Part shown: piece after piece, positions 48,410 to 59,559 of the stretch
Layout: every line of letters starts with the position of its first letter
Numbering within the stretch: the stretch's first letter is position 1
NCBI GenBank assembly: GCA_031216915.1
Contig: CM062290.1
Location: 252,904,581 to 252,968,580, forward strand
Origin: Pictodentalium vernedei
Taxonomy: Eukaryota > Mollusca > Scaphopoda > Dentaliida > Dentaliidae
Direction of reading: 5' to 3'
DNA: 64,000 nt
Translations under genes and position numbers: made by a program
Notes under the pieces: generated by a model
What the model was told of the DNA's origin: nothing
Seen by the model: only the letters and a program-made list of their open reading frames with translations
The model's database searches: none

Positions 48410-50216
48410 ATGAAAGTGTCAATGACACTGTAGCTCAACTTGTCAAGACAAAGACATGTACATGTATAGTATGTGACACAGCAATGACAAACATCTAGGT
48501 AATGACCTGATAACAAAGGTACATATAAAGTATTGTAACGGTCTGTACATAAATACTGACAATTGCCTGTAACAAATGTATAGGTAAAGTATTATAAAGG
48601 TGGGTGACAGTCAGATGCTAAACTAGAAAAAAATCTTTGAGTCCCAGAGTAGGTCTGACTGAACCCCAAAATATTTGTTCTCATAGCACAGTGATAACAA
48701 AGGCACCCCAAAACACACTCGTTCCTGTCCCAAGGTGAAGACAAAAGTACCCAAGAAGTTTTGTGAAGATCAGTTCATAAATTCGAGCTGTATAGAACTT
48801 GTGACAAAAAACTGATTGGACTTAATTTCGGTACAAAATGGCCACTGGCAGCCATCTTGAATTTTGGACCGTACCCAGAAACACTCATTCTCATCCCAAG
48901 GTGATAACAAAGGTACCCAAGAAGTTTTGTGAAGATCGGTTCATAAATACAGCCTCTACCCTGAGCCGTATTGACATGAGTGCTTACATTGTGTAAGCAG
49001 CACTGAATAAATCAAAGTTCATCTAATTTGCATAATTTCTGCATGAAAAAAACCCCTTAGAATATGTGATGTATTCCATGTTACTAAACATTCATACAAA
49101 AATTTATTCAAATCAGAACTTTCATACAGAAGTTCTGTACAAAAGACTGATTGCACTAATTTTGGTACAAAATGGCTGCTGGTGGCCATCTTGAATTTCG
49201 GACCACAGCCAAAAACACTCGCTCTCATCCCACGGTGATAACAAAGGTACCCAAGAAGTTTCGTAAAGACTGGTTCATGAATATGGCCTCTAGTCTGAGC
49301 TGTATAGAAGTTGTGTACAAAAAACTGATTAGACCTAATTTCGGTACAAAATGGCCACTGGCAGCCATCTTGAATTTTAGACCGCACCCAGAAACACTCG
49401 TTCTCGTCCCAAGACATTTCATGAAGATCAGTTCATAAATACAGACTCTAGTCTGAGCCGTATTGACATGTGTACTTACTGTGTGTAAGTTGCACTGAAA
49501 AAATCAAAGTTCATCTAATTTGCATAATTTCTGCACGAGAACAAAACCCGTATTATATGATGTGATGTATCCCATGGTACTAAACATTCACACAAAAAAT
49601 TATTCAAATCAGCGCTTTCATATGGAAGTTCTGTGCAAAAATCTGATCGCACCTAATTTTGTACAAAATGGCTGCCATCGGCCATCTTGAATTTCGGACC
49701 GGACCCAAAAACACTCGTTCTCGTCCCACGGTGATACCAAAGGTACCCAAGAAGTTTCGTAAAGATTGGTTCATAAATACGGCCTCTAGCCCGAGCCGTA
49801 TTGGCATTTGCACTTACAGTGCTGAAAGTAACCCCAAAAAACATCAAAATTAGTCTAATTTGCACAATTTACGCACGAGAAAAAAACCCCGTATTATATG
49901 TGATGTATCCCATGGTACTAAACATTCACACAAAAAATTATTCAAATCAGAGCTTTCATATGGAAGTTCTGTACAAAAAACAGATTTCTGCATCGTCGGT
50001 ACAAAATGGCGGCTGGCAGCCATCTTGAATTTCGGACCACACCCAAAAACACTCGTTCTCGTCCCACGGTCATAACAAAGGTACCCAAGAAGTTTCGTAA
50101 AGATCGGTTCATAAATATGGCCTCTAGCCCGAGCCGTATCCAATTGTTGACGTACGGACAGACGGACGACGGGCTATGACAAAAGCTCAAATTTGGCTTC
50201 GCCAAAGTTGAGCTAA
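48410..50216 (+). mobile_element. Alpha copy 7, complete, 1.8 kb
   Basis: Head hairpin and TAGCTCAACTTG; tail TTTGGC-TTC-GCCAAA then GTTGAGCTAA. It is very close to alpha copy 3 along its whole length, including the CTAGTCTGAGC variant near 49290 (20190 in copy 3). Confidence 0.85.
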
Positions 50217-50566
50217 AAATGGACGTTCTTCCTGAAACTGAACCAAAACCAAAATCGAATCTGAAAAATCAAAACCCCACTGTTCTATTCAACACCACAC
50301 CAATAAGGATAACTCGGCGCATGCTGCTGGTGGATATTCCTGCCCAGCACAGGATTTCTCTAGTCTCTGAAATAAGTATAATTTGTGTATATTTAATCAT
50401 ATTGTCTCCCTGTAAATGGAGTGGATTTTTCACCAGTGGTTTCTTGTGTTACTTTTAGATTAATTTTTCATCAAATCTTGTCAAGGCTGCTTTAAAGCAG
50501 CCATAACTTGATCTGATGAAAAATATCTAGAATATACTCAGTGCGTTAAGAGTTAAATCAACTTAC
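50217..50566. repeat. Intron with a hairpin repeat shared with 52894-53165
   Basis: The stretch from AGGATTTCTCT to GTTAAGAGTTAA is related to 52950-53165. Both centre on a long hairpin: here TTTTTCATCA...GGCTGC-TTTAAA-GCAGCC...TGATGAAAAA (about 50465-50523). It looks like an old palindromic non-autonomous element. Confidence 0.65.
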
Positions 50567-50775
50567 AGTTTTTTTCTTATTAGTCATATAATCTACTTGG
50601 AATTGTATGGTTGCATACAACAGAATACAAGTCACATTCTTTTCCACAAGTTTGAAAGTTTTCATTACAGGTGGAGGAACAGTAGTTGACATTGCTGTTG
50701 TTGTAGATGCTGTTGTTGTAGATGCTGTTGTTGTAGATGCTGTAGTTGAGGATTTGTCATCTCCACAATGTTCAG
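50567..50775 (-). CDS. LAMP-like gene, hinge and start of luminal domain 2
   Basis: The 209 nt exon encodes about 70 residues. It begins with Ala-Glu-His-Cys, whose Cys is the last one of domain 1. Then comes a Ser/Thr-rich hinge made of repeated Thr-Thr-Ala-Ser units, encoded by a near-perfect 18 bp repeat, and Val-Pro-Pro-Pro. Domain 2 opens with TFKLVEKNVTCILLY, giving its first cysteine and a sequon, then IQFQVDYMTNKKKT. LAMP proteins have two such luminal domains separated by a Pro/Ser/Thr hinge that is O-glycosylated. The acceptor is TTTTGTTCTTCAG; the donor is ACT|GTAAGT. It enters in phase 1 and leaves in phase 0. The hinge repeat could vary in length between individuals. Confidence 0.87.
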
Positions 50776-51112
50776 CTGAAGAACAAAAAAATCATCATTT
50801 AATAAGCCCTCAACTTACTAAATGTTTACAAAATTACCTATTTATTCACAATTACTTATTCTGACATCACTCCAGCACAGAAACCAATAAGACAGGTGCA
50901 ACCCCATGGGATGGCCAAGCCCCCAACACCAAGTCCAACAAGTTTGTCAACTGTGGAAGAAATTCTTTGATGCAATCCCCTTCCTGATATTATCAGCCAA
51001 GAGTCATATACTAAATTTGGAAAAAAATTCAACGTTCACTTTGAAATGCGATGACAAGAAATGATAATGTGATAACATAAAATTCCAAGTCCATACAGGG
51101 CCTGATATTAAA
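50776..51112. other. LAMP intron
   Basis: No repeat ends or exon seen between the LAMP exon and the beta head at 51113. Confidence 0.45.
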
Positions 51113-52893
51113 ACAAGAGGCCCCACGGGGCCTGAGGGCGCTCACCTGATACTGGCCGAGTCATATCACCAAAATAGCAAGGGATTCTGCCTTGTGGTTA
51201 TTATCAGTTTTTCAACATAAAAGTGTTTTCTCTACTTAGTAACCCAGAGTGTTCATATGTTAGATCCCCATATTGGGTACTCAATAATTTATCTATTTAT
51301 TTATTGGAATTTAAGGTCACTTTCTAAGGCTACATCATTACAGAGGCATAATTATAATATCAGGTTTGGTCAATCGTTTATGCCTATTACTGCCCACTTT
51401 ACAGGGCTTTCAACGCAGGAATTGGTTACTGGGCCCAATTTTATCAATAAACCAGAACTTGAACAAATTTCAATTTGCCGCTTCTAAGAAAACTAAAAAT
51501 CAAATATCAAAAGATTCTGAGAGGAGTATCAGAAAAAAAAGATTTTTTAAGAATATTTCTCATACTGAATTAAGTTATACATTGGGCTCCCATAGGGAAC
51601 CCAAAAACAAAAGCTTCTGAAGCAGTGGTTTGGGAGAAGAAGATTATTCAACGTTATTCCCATTACCTACAGTGTTAAAAAATGATGACTCGGCACTTTT
51701 AGTCCTGGAAAAGTACTTATGATAAAACCAATGGCATTTTTTTCACCATTCCTTTCTCCCGGCCCTAAGGAAGCTTCACATTGTATAAAAATTCTCAGTG
51801 CCATGTAGTTCTGGAAATATGGGCATTCAAAAAAAAAAAATTTTTTCAGCTCCTGTAGTTGCCGTGGGGGACAGGAAAACAATTTATGGCATAAATTAGG
51901 TATTTGTGACCCAATAAGCCCTCATATCAAATTTGGTTCAAATCGACCTCTTGGTTTGGAAAATAAAAATTTTGGTATAATTTGGGCTTCTACAGTGAGC
52001 CCAAATATGAACCAAGGGACTTGGCTTTAACAAACTTCACTCTCAGCCCTCCCATAGGGAACCCAAATATGGACCGAGGAATTTGATTTCTACAAATATG
52101 TGAATCAATGTTCCAAAGATGTTATATGTAAAATATGAAAGCTTTTAGAGCAGTGGTTTGGAAGAAAACAATTCTTTATTTTTTTCCCATTGCCTACTGT
52201 GTTAAAAAATACTGACTCAGCACTTTTTCAGAGTCCCGAAAAAGTACCCTATGATAAAACCGATAGCAATTTTTTTTTACCAATCCTTTCTGTTGGTCCC
52301 AAGAAAGCTTCACACCAAATAAAAATTCTCACTGCCGTGCAGTTTTTGAGATATAGGCGTTTTAATTTTTTTCTATTTTTAGCTCCTGTGGTTCCCACGG
52401 GGCTACAGGAAAAAAAATTTCTGCATAAATTAGGTACTTATGACCCAATAAGCCCTCACATAAAATTTGGTTCAAATTGGCCTCTCGGTTTAAAAAATAG
52501 AAATTTGGGGTGGGGCCAAAATTTTTGCTCCTCCCATAACATCGCCAAGTATAGACCTACAAACTTCTCTTGAACAAACTTGAGTCTACACCTCAAAAGG
52601 AAGCTGCATACCAAATATCAAGTCTCTGCTATTGCTGGTTCTTGAGAAGAAGATTTTTTAAGAATTGGAGCATTTTTGCCCCACCCCTCTGCTCAATATG
52701 AGCCGAAACCTAATTTGCCCAAAAATCAAAATGCCGCTATATAACCCCTACTCACATGAAATTTCATTAACATGCGGCCAGTGGTTTGGAAGAAAAAGAC
52801 CCAAACACCACCTTCACGCCGGACGACGGACGCCGGACGACGGACGAAAAGTGATCACAAAAGCTCACCCTGACTTTCAGTCAGGTGAGCTAA
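51113..52893 (+). mobile_element. Beta copy 5, complete, 1.8 kb
   Basis: A perfect head hairpin GGCCCC-ACG-GGGCC then GCTCACCTGA, and tail CCTGACT-TTC-AGTCAGG then TGAGCTAA. It carries a retroposon fragment (TATTTATTTATTGG...AAGGTCAC, about 51292-51440). It is nearly identical to the copy at 60085 but lacks ~450 bp (about three core units). The 127-codon frame at 52190-52573 is an accident of the core. Confidence 0.88.
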
Positions 52894-53165
52894 AAAGGGC
52901 TATAATGAGATTTGGGATAAGTATTTTGAACAATTTTCTTTTAACTCCTGCTCAGGAAAGGATTTCTCTTCCCACTGAAATAAGCATAATTTGGGCAATT
53001 TTAATCAAATCCCCCCTCGGTGTAAATTGAATGGGCTTTTCTTCAATGATTACTCGAGTTAAGTTTAGAAGAAAATTTCATCAAACCTAGTCATGGCTGC
53101 TTAACAGCAGCCATGACTAGATTGGTGAAAAATATCTTGAAAATACTCTGCAGGTTAAGAGTTAA
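52894..53165. repeat. Hairpin repeat, second copy
   Basis: It matches 50217-50566 and centres on TCATGGCTGC-TTAACA-GCAGCCATGA with outer arms TTTCATCAAACCTAG / CTAGATTGGTGAAA. Copies flank the LAMP hinge exon in adjoining introns. Confidence 0.65.
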
Positions 53166-53169
53166 TATG

Positions 53170-53240
53170 TCGTCCCCGGAGTTCCAATGTGTTCTATGTG
53201 CCTACTGGCACATGGAACACATTGGAACTCAGGGGACGAT
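53170..53240. repeat. 71 bp near-perfect palindrome
   Basis: Arms of about 34 bp (TCGTCCCC..GAGTTCC... / ...GGAACTC.GGGGACGA) with a ~4 nt loop (TACT) and two or three mismatches. Its ends resemble those of the palindrome at 55164. Confidence 0.85.
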
Positions 53241-54019
53241 GTGGCGGCAGGAAATGGGGATGGATGGATGGCAGGGGATACACAATATCAGCAGAGTTGA
53301 TCGATACTCCCTGAACATCAGCCTAAATAAGAAGGCATAACAGCAATAGTCTGTAGTACAGTGGAGAAAATAGATTGTGTGCAAACCAGAGAATGTTTTT
53401 TGTTTTGGTGTATGTCTTGACAGACAAATGGTCTATGACCCTTAAGTTCTGATCTTCGGTAATGGTCATAACAGACAGTTGAGTCATGAGCAAGCATTGT
53501 TTAAAGTATGAACAAGATCTACCCATGGACAATGTTAGAAAGAATGAGCGACCTGGCCTTGGAGTTATGACCTTGGGTCATGGTCATGACACACCTTGGA
53601 TTAATAAACAAGCATTGTGCAATGTAAGAACAAGATCTGACAATTGAATCATTTTTTATGGACCAGACAGCATTAAAACGTATCACTTAAGAACTTGAGT
53701 CCAGGTCATGACACACCCTTGAGTTATAAGCATTCATCGTGTGGAGTATGAACAAGATCGGTCTATTAAATCCTTTTTTTGAACCAGACAATGTTAGAAC
53801 ATTTGAATTATGTCACTTCAACATTGGGGTTATGACCTGTGGTTAAGGACATGACACATCCTTGGGTCATAAGCAATCATTGTGTGAAGTATAAATAAGA
53901 TCTATTCATTGAATAGTTTTTAGCAGAACGAACAAAGTCGGATTGGTTGAAGTGGCCACTATATGCTCCACTGAAGGTTTGTTTTGACTGCCAGCACAAT
54001 ACATACAACACAAAGTTCA
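53241..54019. repeat. Diverged tandem repeat, ~130 bp units
   Basis: GTATGAACAAGATC-like words recur near 53507, 53627, 53748 and 53890, with CAAGCATTGT and GGTCATGACACA between them. Four loosely conserved units; probably the core of another element whose ends I cannot place. Confidence 0.55.
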
Positions 54020-54675
54020 AGAAAGCCCAGAGTCGTCCATTATTCTGGTGGATCTGAAGAAGATTTTTAAAGACATTTCCTTATAATCCATGAAGTTAAA
54101 ATATGGGCTCCCATGGGGAACACAAATATTAACCCGGGCACAATACTAACCCGGGGACCAGATCTGAGATTTAAACTAACTTGAATCAGACCCCTCCCCC
54201 CTCCCCTGTAGAGATGCTGTATACCAAAGACTGGTGGATCTGAAGAAGAAAATTTTAAAGAAATTTCCTCATATTGCACTCACTAAGTTAAAATTTGGGA
54301 ACCCGATTATTAACCCAGGGACTTGATTTGAACAAACTTGAATCTGATCCCCCATCACCACAGATGTTAAAAATCAAATATCAAAATATTCTAAGTGATG
54401 GTTTTAGAGAAGATTTTTTTTAATTTTGGAAAACAATTTATGGGTGCTATCAGAGTAATGATGCTTGTTTTGCCCCCTATGGGCATGGCAACTTTATTTC
54501 AACAAACCTGAATTGACTACGTTAAGGAATATGCATAACAAAATTTGGTTCAATTCAGTAAAGTGGTTTATGAGAAGTCAATAATGTAAAGATCATTCTG
54601 TACAAACGGCAGATGGACAGACAGACAAAAAGTGATCACTTGAGCTCCCCCTGACTTTCAGTCAAGTGAGCTAAT
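54020..54675 (+). mobile_element. Beta right-end fragment
   Basis: Three beta units and the tail CCTGACTTTCAGTCAAG then TGAGCTAA, 38 bp from the LAMP donor site. There is no head. Confidence 0.65.
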
Positions 54676-54712
54676 AATAAGTATTGCACCCATTCATTTC
54701 TGTACAACTTAC

Positions 54713-54892
54713 CTGGACCAAATTTGTTATTCTTGATATCAAAAGCCTGTATAGTAGCATTTGAGGTTCTCAAAGTACCCGTGTAGCCACTGTCTTTATC
54801 TTTTAATTCTAACTCTTCCATGTGTAAACAGGTGTAAGACTTTGCAGCTGGTACATGTGTAAACACCTGCACACTCTTTAATGTTACTGTTT
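54713..54892 (-). CDS. LAMP-like gene, exon for the end of luminal domain 1
   Basis: The 180 nt exon encodes about 60 residues, starting Thr-Val-Thr-Leu-Lys-Ser-Val. It contains SYTCLHMEELELKDK, with the third cysteine of domain 1, and NATIQAFDIKNNKFGP, the family's typical QAF...KFGP ending with a sequon. With the next exon the text becomes KFGPAEHC, completing the disulfide pair 41 residues apart. The acceptor is ATTTTTATCTGTTACAG and the donor CCAG|GTAAGT, an ideal match. It enters with two bases of a codon and leaves in phase 1. The exons for the first half of domain 1 and the signal peptide are upstream, i.e. to the right, and were not found up to base 64000. Confidence 0.85.
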
Positions 54893-55325
54893 CTGTAACA
54901 GATAAAAATGTAATTCAAGCACATTAAAATTGAAGTTTACGTCTCTAAATTAAGTGTAAAATTGGCTTATAAAAAAGAATTTGTTCATGGATTATGAAAA
55001 TTTTTAGGTTAGGCCTAAAAAAGTTATAAGTCTGTTTCTCGGGCCCTCTTGCATGGTCATTTTGGCTGTCGCATGCTCTCTTTTTATAACCAATGCAAAC
55101 TTTAAAAAATCAAAATTAAATGGTTTATGTCTGATATTTTAGCCAGGTTAATAAAACTGAGAAATTTGTCCCTTGAGTACAAGGCTTTGTAATGCTATAG
55201 CACTGCAAAGCCTTCTTGCACTCAAGGGACGAAATACACAACCACTCATGCAATTCTGTAGATTATGAGGCCTAAAACATAAAACAAACCAAGAACATGA
55301 ACTTTTAATGGCAAAGAAATAAATT
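54893..55325. repeat. LAMP intron with a 72 bp palindrome
   Basis: At 55164-55235 arms of about 34 bp (TTTGTCCCTTGAGT.CAAG / CTTGCACTCAAGGGACGAAA) fold around ATGCTATAGCAC. The rest has no recognised feature. Confidence 0.75.
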
Positions 55326-56245
55326 ACAAAAAATAGGCTGATGAAATCATCAGATGTGTACCCATACGCACAACTAGTAGAAAGCTGTAAGACGGGGGGC
55401 CACCACGGGTGCCGACATTATGTACACCATACAAGGTATGGGTACATGTAGAAATGGATTGGAGAAGAGTCTAATTTGATGGATAAAGGGTTAATATCTC
55501 TAGCTCAAATCATCAGATTTACATAAAAAACTATACAGCACAGCACGTCGGTAACCTGAATAAATATGTAAAGTAACATGACAATCGGATTGATATTTTT
55601 TGAGTTATCTCATGCCAAAGGGATTGGAGGAATTTTCAATTTGAAGGATAAAGGGTTAATATCTCCGGATCAAATTATCAGATTAATACCAAAAACTATA
55701 CAGCTCAGCACATCAGTAATCTGAACACAATTATAAAGTAACTTGACAATCCAAGCAATATTTTTCAAGTTATCAAATGCAAAAGGGATTGGAGGAATTT
55801 TCAATTTGAAGAATAAAGGGTTAATATCTCAGGATTAAAATAACGGATTTACACCAAATACTATACAGCTCAGTACATCAGTAACCTGAACACAAATATA
55901 AAGTAAATTGACAATCCAAGCAATATTTTTCAAGTTATCGAATGCCAAAGGGATGGGAGGAATTTTCAATTTGAAGGATAAAGGGTTAATATCTCAGGAC
56001 CAAAATAACAGATTTACACCAAAAACTATACAGCCTCGGCACATCAGTAACCTGAACACAAATAAAAAGTAACTAGACAATCCAAGCAAGATTTTTCAAG
56101 TTATCGAATGCCAAAGAAATGGATACGGATGCCGGCCGGACGGATGGACGGATGGACAGATGGACGGACAAAGGATGGACGAACGACGGATGGTCACCCT
56201 GGATGCCGGCATTATGTATACCATACATAGTATGGGTACACATAA
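55326..56245 (+). mobile_element. Delta element copy 2, complete, 0.9 kb
   Basis: The head is the perfect hairpin CTGATGA-AA-TCATCAG then ATGTGTACCCATAC. The tail is CCATAC-ATA-GTATGG then GTACACATAA. GTGTACCCATAC and GTATGGGTACAC are perfect 12 bp subterminal inverted repeats. Five ~165 bp units (GGATAAAGGGTTAATATCTC) and a GGACGGATGGACGG tract (56108-56195) fill it. Confidence 0.87.
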
Positions 56246-56250
56246 AAATA

Positions 56251-57706
56251 ACAAGAGGGATGTTACATCCAACGCTCACCTACATTCGCGCTTGATAATG
56301 TCGTTCCAATGTAACATGCCTAATATTTAGTTAATATAAATCATTAACCAGGCATCAAATGATTAATGTGGTTTATGTGATGGCTTTGGAAAGTCTATAT
56401 TTCTGCATTTATGATATATCAATTCAACATAGAATCATTGGATATAAAAGCATTTTTTTCTTTTAGAAATGTTTGTGATTAAGAATATGAATCGTGAGGC
56501 CAGATATTAAATAAGAATTAGGAAAGGCTTTCATAAATCAATGAAATTGTAATTGAAGTACATTTATTGGTTAAAGAGGAGTTGCGGAAAAACATTCATT
56601 CAAGAAAGTGACTATAAGTCACAACAAAAGTACATCACATCAACAACTAAAATAAGCCTTGATGTTACTAGTAACTAGTATGAGAAAGTATTAAATAAAA
56701 AAAGAAAGTTAAAACAATTTTTTTTTAAAGAAAGTGAATATAAGTCCCCAAAATCCCCCTCAAATATGCATGTAATAAGGGCGCAACGTTACCGCAATGT
56801 AGTTCAGTAACCCATGCGTACAATATCAATTGCCTGGAAAGACACATAGAAACAGAACTCACCTTAACACCTCACCTTAACATAAACTTTTAGAACTTAA
56901 AATTGAGTAAGTCAGAGAAAAATGTGAACATTGTGACTGAAAAAAAGAAAAGAAATCAGTTAAATTTCTGCATACGGTAGGGTTAATATCTACAGTTGTT
57001 ATTGAAATGAGAAAATAAACCGTAATGAGAGGTGAAGGCACCACAATCTGCACAAAAGCTGACTTTAACGCAAATTCTTACAACACCTAAATGCTAATTC
57101 TTACAAGTTTTTGCAGAAAATCAGCCTCAAATTCCTCAAATATGCTTGTAATGAGGGTTAAATATTACTGCAATGGAGTTCAGTAACCCAAGTGTAGAAT
57201 ATTAATCGCCTGGAAAGACACATACAAACACAGCTCACTTAAACACAAAGTTTACAAAGTTTTACAACTTAAAATTTACTAAATCCGAGAAAAACATGAA
57301 AATTTTGACTGAAAAAAAAGAAAATTTCCGTTAAATTTCTGCATACAGTAGGGTTAATACCTACAGTTGTTATTGAAATATGAAAATCAACAGTAATGAG
57401 AAGTTAAAGCAGCACAATCTGCACAAAAGCTGACTTTAATGCAAATTCTTACAACACCTAAACACAAATTCTTACAACTTTTGGCAGAAAATTTTAGGTG
57501 AAATTTGGAAAAAAGTCGTAGTATCAGGGTTAAATACTGTTCTGATAGTCCCCTACAACCTACATATGCAATATCAAAGGCCTGAGCCCACCGATGTTCG
57601 AGAAATTAACCTTAACATTAAATCTTACAATATTGGACACACCGGATGCCGACGCCTGAGGTTATGACAATACCTCACCACATCTTACAGATGTAGGTGA
57701 GCTAAA
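56251..57706 (+). mobile_element. Zeta element, complete, 1.46 kb
   Basis: The head is ACAAGAG-GGATG-TTA-CATCC then AACGCTCACCTAC. The tail is CATCT-TAC-AGATG then TAGGTGAGCTAA. GCTCACCTAC and GTAGGTGAGC are perfect 10 bp inverted repeats. The core has two ~385 bp units (CAGTAACCCA...GCCTGGAAAGACACATA). It starts five bases after the delta tail. Confidence 0.85.
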
Positions 57707-57718
57707 AAATAAAATGAA

Positions 57719-59452
57719 TGAAAGTGTCAATGACACTGTAGCTCAACTTGACAAACTTGAACATGGTAAGTTATAAGTGAAATGGCAAAATTGAAGATTA
57801 TTGGTTCCAATGTTATTTGGTGAAACTTCAACACAACAGCATTGTGTGTGCACAATGTCAGAGCAATCCATGCATTTTTAAATGTAACCTGTAAGGCTGG
57901 CTAAAGAAAGAATGTTGATACACAAATGCTAAAAGTTCAGAGGTCATTCTAAATGGCAACCTTTTTTTCACAGAAATGAGTGCTTATCGATAGCTCTTAT
58001 CTAGAGGTTTCGCCTAATGTGCACACCAAGTCCAAAAACAATCCTACAATAAATGTGCCCTGTAGGCCACGTCATAGAAGAATGTTGATGCACAATTGCA
58101 ATAAATTCAAAGATTGATGCACACAGCAATAGTTTTTGATGGAAATGAAAAGAAAATCAATAGCTCCTATCTTTGTCACCCTGAATATGCATACAAAGTT
58201 TCAAACAACCTGATAATGAATGTGCCCTCTGAGGCATGACAGAGGAAGCTGTTAATGCACAAATGCACAAAGTTTGAAGGTCATTGCTGGTGGCAATGGT
58301 TTTTATTTCTTTTTTTATAGAAATTCAATATACTCTGTAGAGTGCAAAAGTGATAAGCTGCTGCACAAATGCACTAAGTTCAAAGGATGGCGCTAACGAC
58401 AATAATTTTTTAATGGAAATGAAAACAAATCGATAGCTTACATCTAGAGGTCACCCCAAACAAGCATACCAAGTTTCAAAGCGATCTGATCATAAATGTG
58501 ACCTATAGGGGGGTCCAAATTAAGTCCAAAGGTCATTGCCAATAGTAACATGTTTTGATGGAAAAGGAAGAAAATAAATAGCTCCCATTTAGAGGTCACA
58601 CTCTAAAGTGATCCAATCATAAATGTGCCCTGTAGGGTGTGTCAAAGGAAAATATTGATGCATGACTGCACTTAGTGCACTTAGTTCATCAAAGGTCGTT
58701 GCCAACGGCAACTATTTTTGACAGAAATGGAAGAGAATCGATAGTTCCCATATCGAGGTCACCTTAAACAAGCATACCAAGTTTCACTGCTATCCGATCA
58801 GAAATGTGCCCTGCAGGGTGTGCCAAAGGGAAATATCAGTGCCTAACTAGACTAAGTTTATTCATTTATTTATTGTTGTTTATGGTCACATACTTCTGCA
58901 CAATGGCTAATCATGACCACAACACGGAGATAAAGTCAAGGTCAGTCAATCGTTTATACCCCATGTTGCCTATTTTAGAGGACTTGCACCCCAAGCATTA
59001 GTGACTGGGTCCTATTTTACCAGTGAAACAGAGCTTGTTTACCACAGTAAACAAACACTGCTTCACATCCCGGGGTTCCCACGGGGGTCCAGTTTAAAAA
59101 TAGTTACCAGCGATAAAATTATTTGGCAGAAAAGGAAAGAAATCAACAGTTCCCATCTAGAGGTCACTCCAAACAAGCATACCAAGTTTTAAAGTGATCC
59201 GATCTTAAATCTGCCCTGTACGGTGTGCAAAAGGGAAATATTGATGCCTGTCTAAACTAAGTTCAAAGGTTGTTGCCAGCGGCAACATTTTTTGACTGAA
59301 ATGGAAGAAAATCGATAGCTCCCATCTAGAAAATCGATAGCTCCCTAACAAGCACACCAGCTTCAGAGCAATTCTATCATAAATGTGCCCTGTTGGGTGA
59401 GCCAAATGAATATATTAATGCCTGATTAAACTACATTCAAAGATCATTAAAT
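57719..59452 (+). mobile_element. Iota element copy 2
   Basis: The alpha-type head is followed by GTAGCTCAACTTGACAAACTTG. The core is ~175 bp units as in copy 1. A retroposon fragment with TTTATTTATTG tail lies at about 58856-59095. The right end is cut by the ribozyme-bearing unit. Confidence 0.7.
58856..59095 (-). mobile_element. Retroposon fragment with SINE-like 3' tail
   Basis: TTTATTCATTTATTTATTG and GGTCACATA match the SINE tail, while the body (GCCTATTTTAGAGGACTTGC ... TACCAGTGAAACAG) matches 45719-46050. No tRNA-like part is present. Confidence 0.5.
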
Positions 59453-59484
59453 AAAGGTAGAAGTGAATCCTAGAGAAACAAGAT

Positions 59485-59544
59485 CCAATAAATGGTTACC
59501 AGACCGGTTTCGATTTCTTTGAATCTCTTCAGTGGTTTTATTGG
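59485..59544 (-). ncRNA. Hammerhead ribozyme, minimal type I
   Basis: On the minus strand the order is stem I (CCAATAAA, 59544-59537, and CCA), core CTGAAGA (59532-59526), stem II GATT/AATC around CAAAGA, core GAAA (59511-59508), a two-base-pair stem III in ACCGGT, cleavage triplet GTC (59504-59502), then TGG and TTTATTGG (59492-59485). The last pairs perfectly with CCAATAAA to close stem I. Cleavage is predicted after C59502. Very short stem III is typical of hammerheads in Penelope-like elements and animal retrozymes, where dimeric RNA is often needed for cleavage. Confidence 0.82.
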
Positions 59545-59559
59545 TTGTGGTTAGCTGCC

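Noticed and set aside
657-50216. Alpha and beta families as ordinary TIR transposons or MITEs
   Set aside because: Their inverted repeats are subterminal with hairpins outside or overlapping them, and empty sites show no target duplication.
52190-52573. 127-codon frame found identically at 61599-61982
   Set aside because: The identity comes from two recent beta copies. The same core in other copies is not open, and the sequence has no protein-like pattern.
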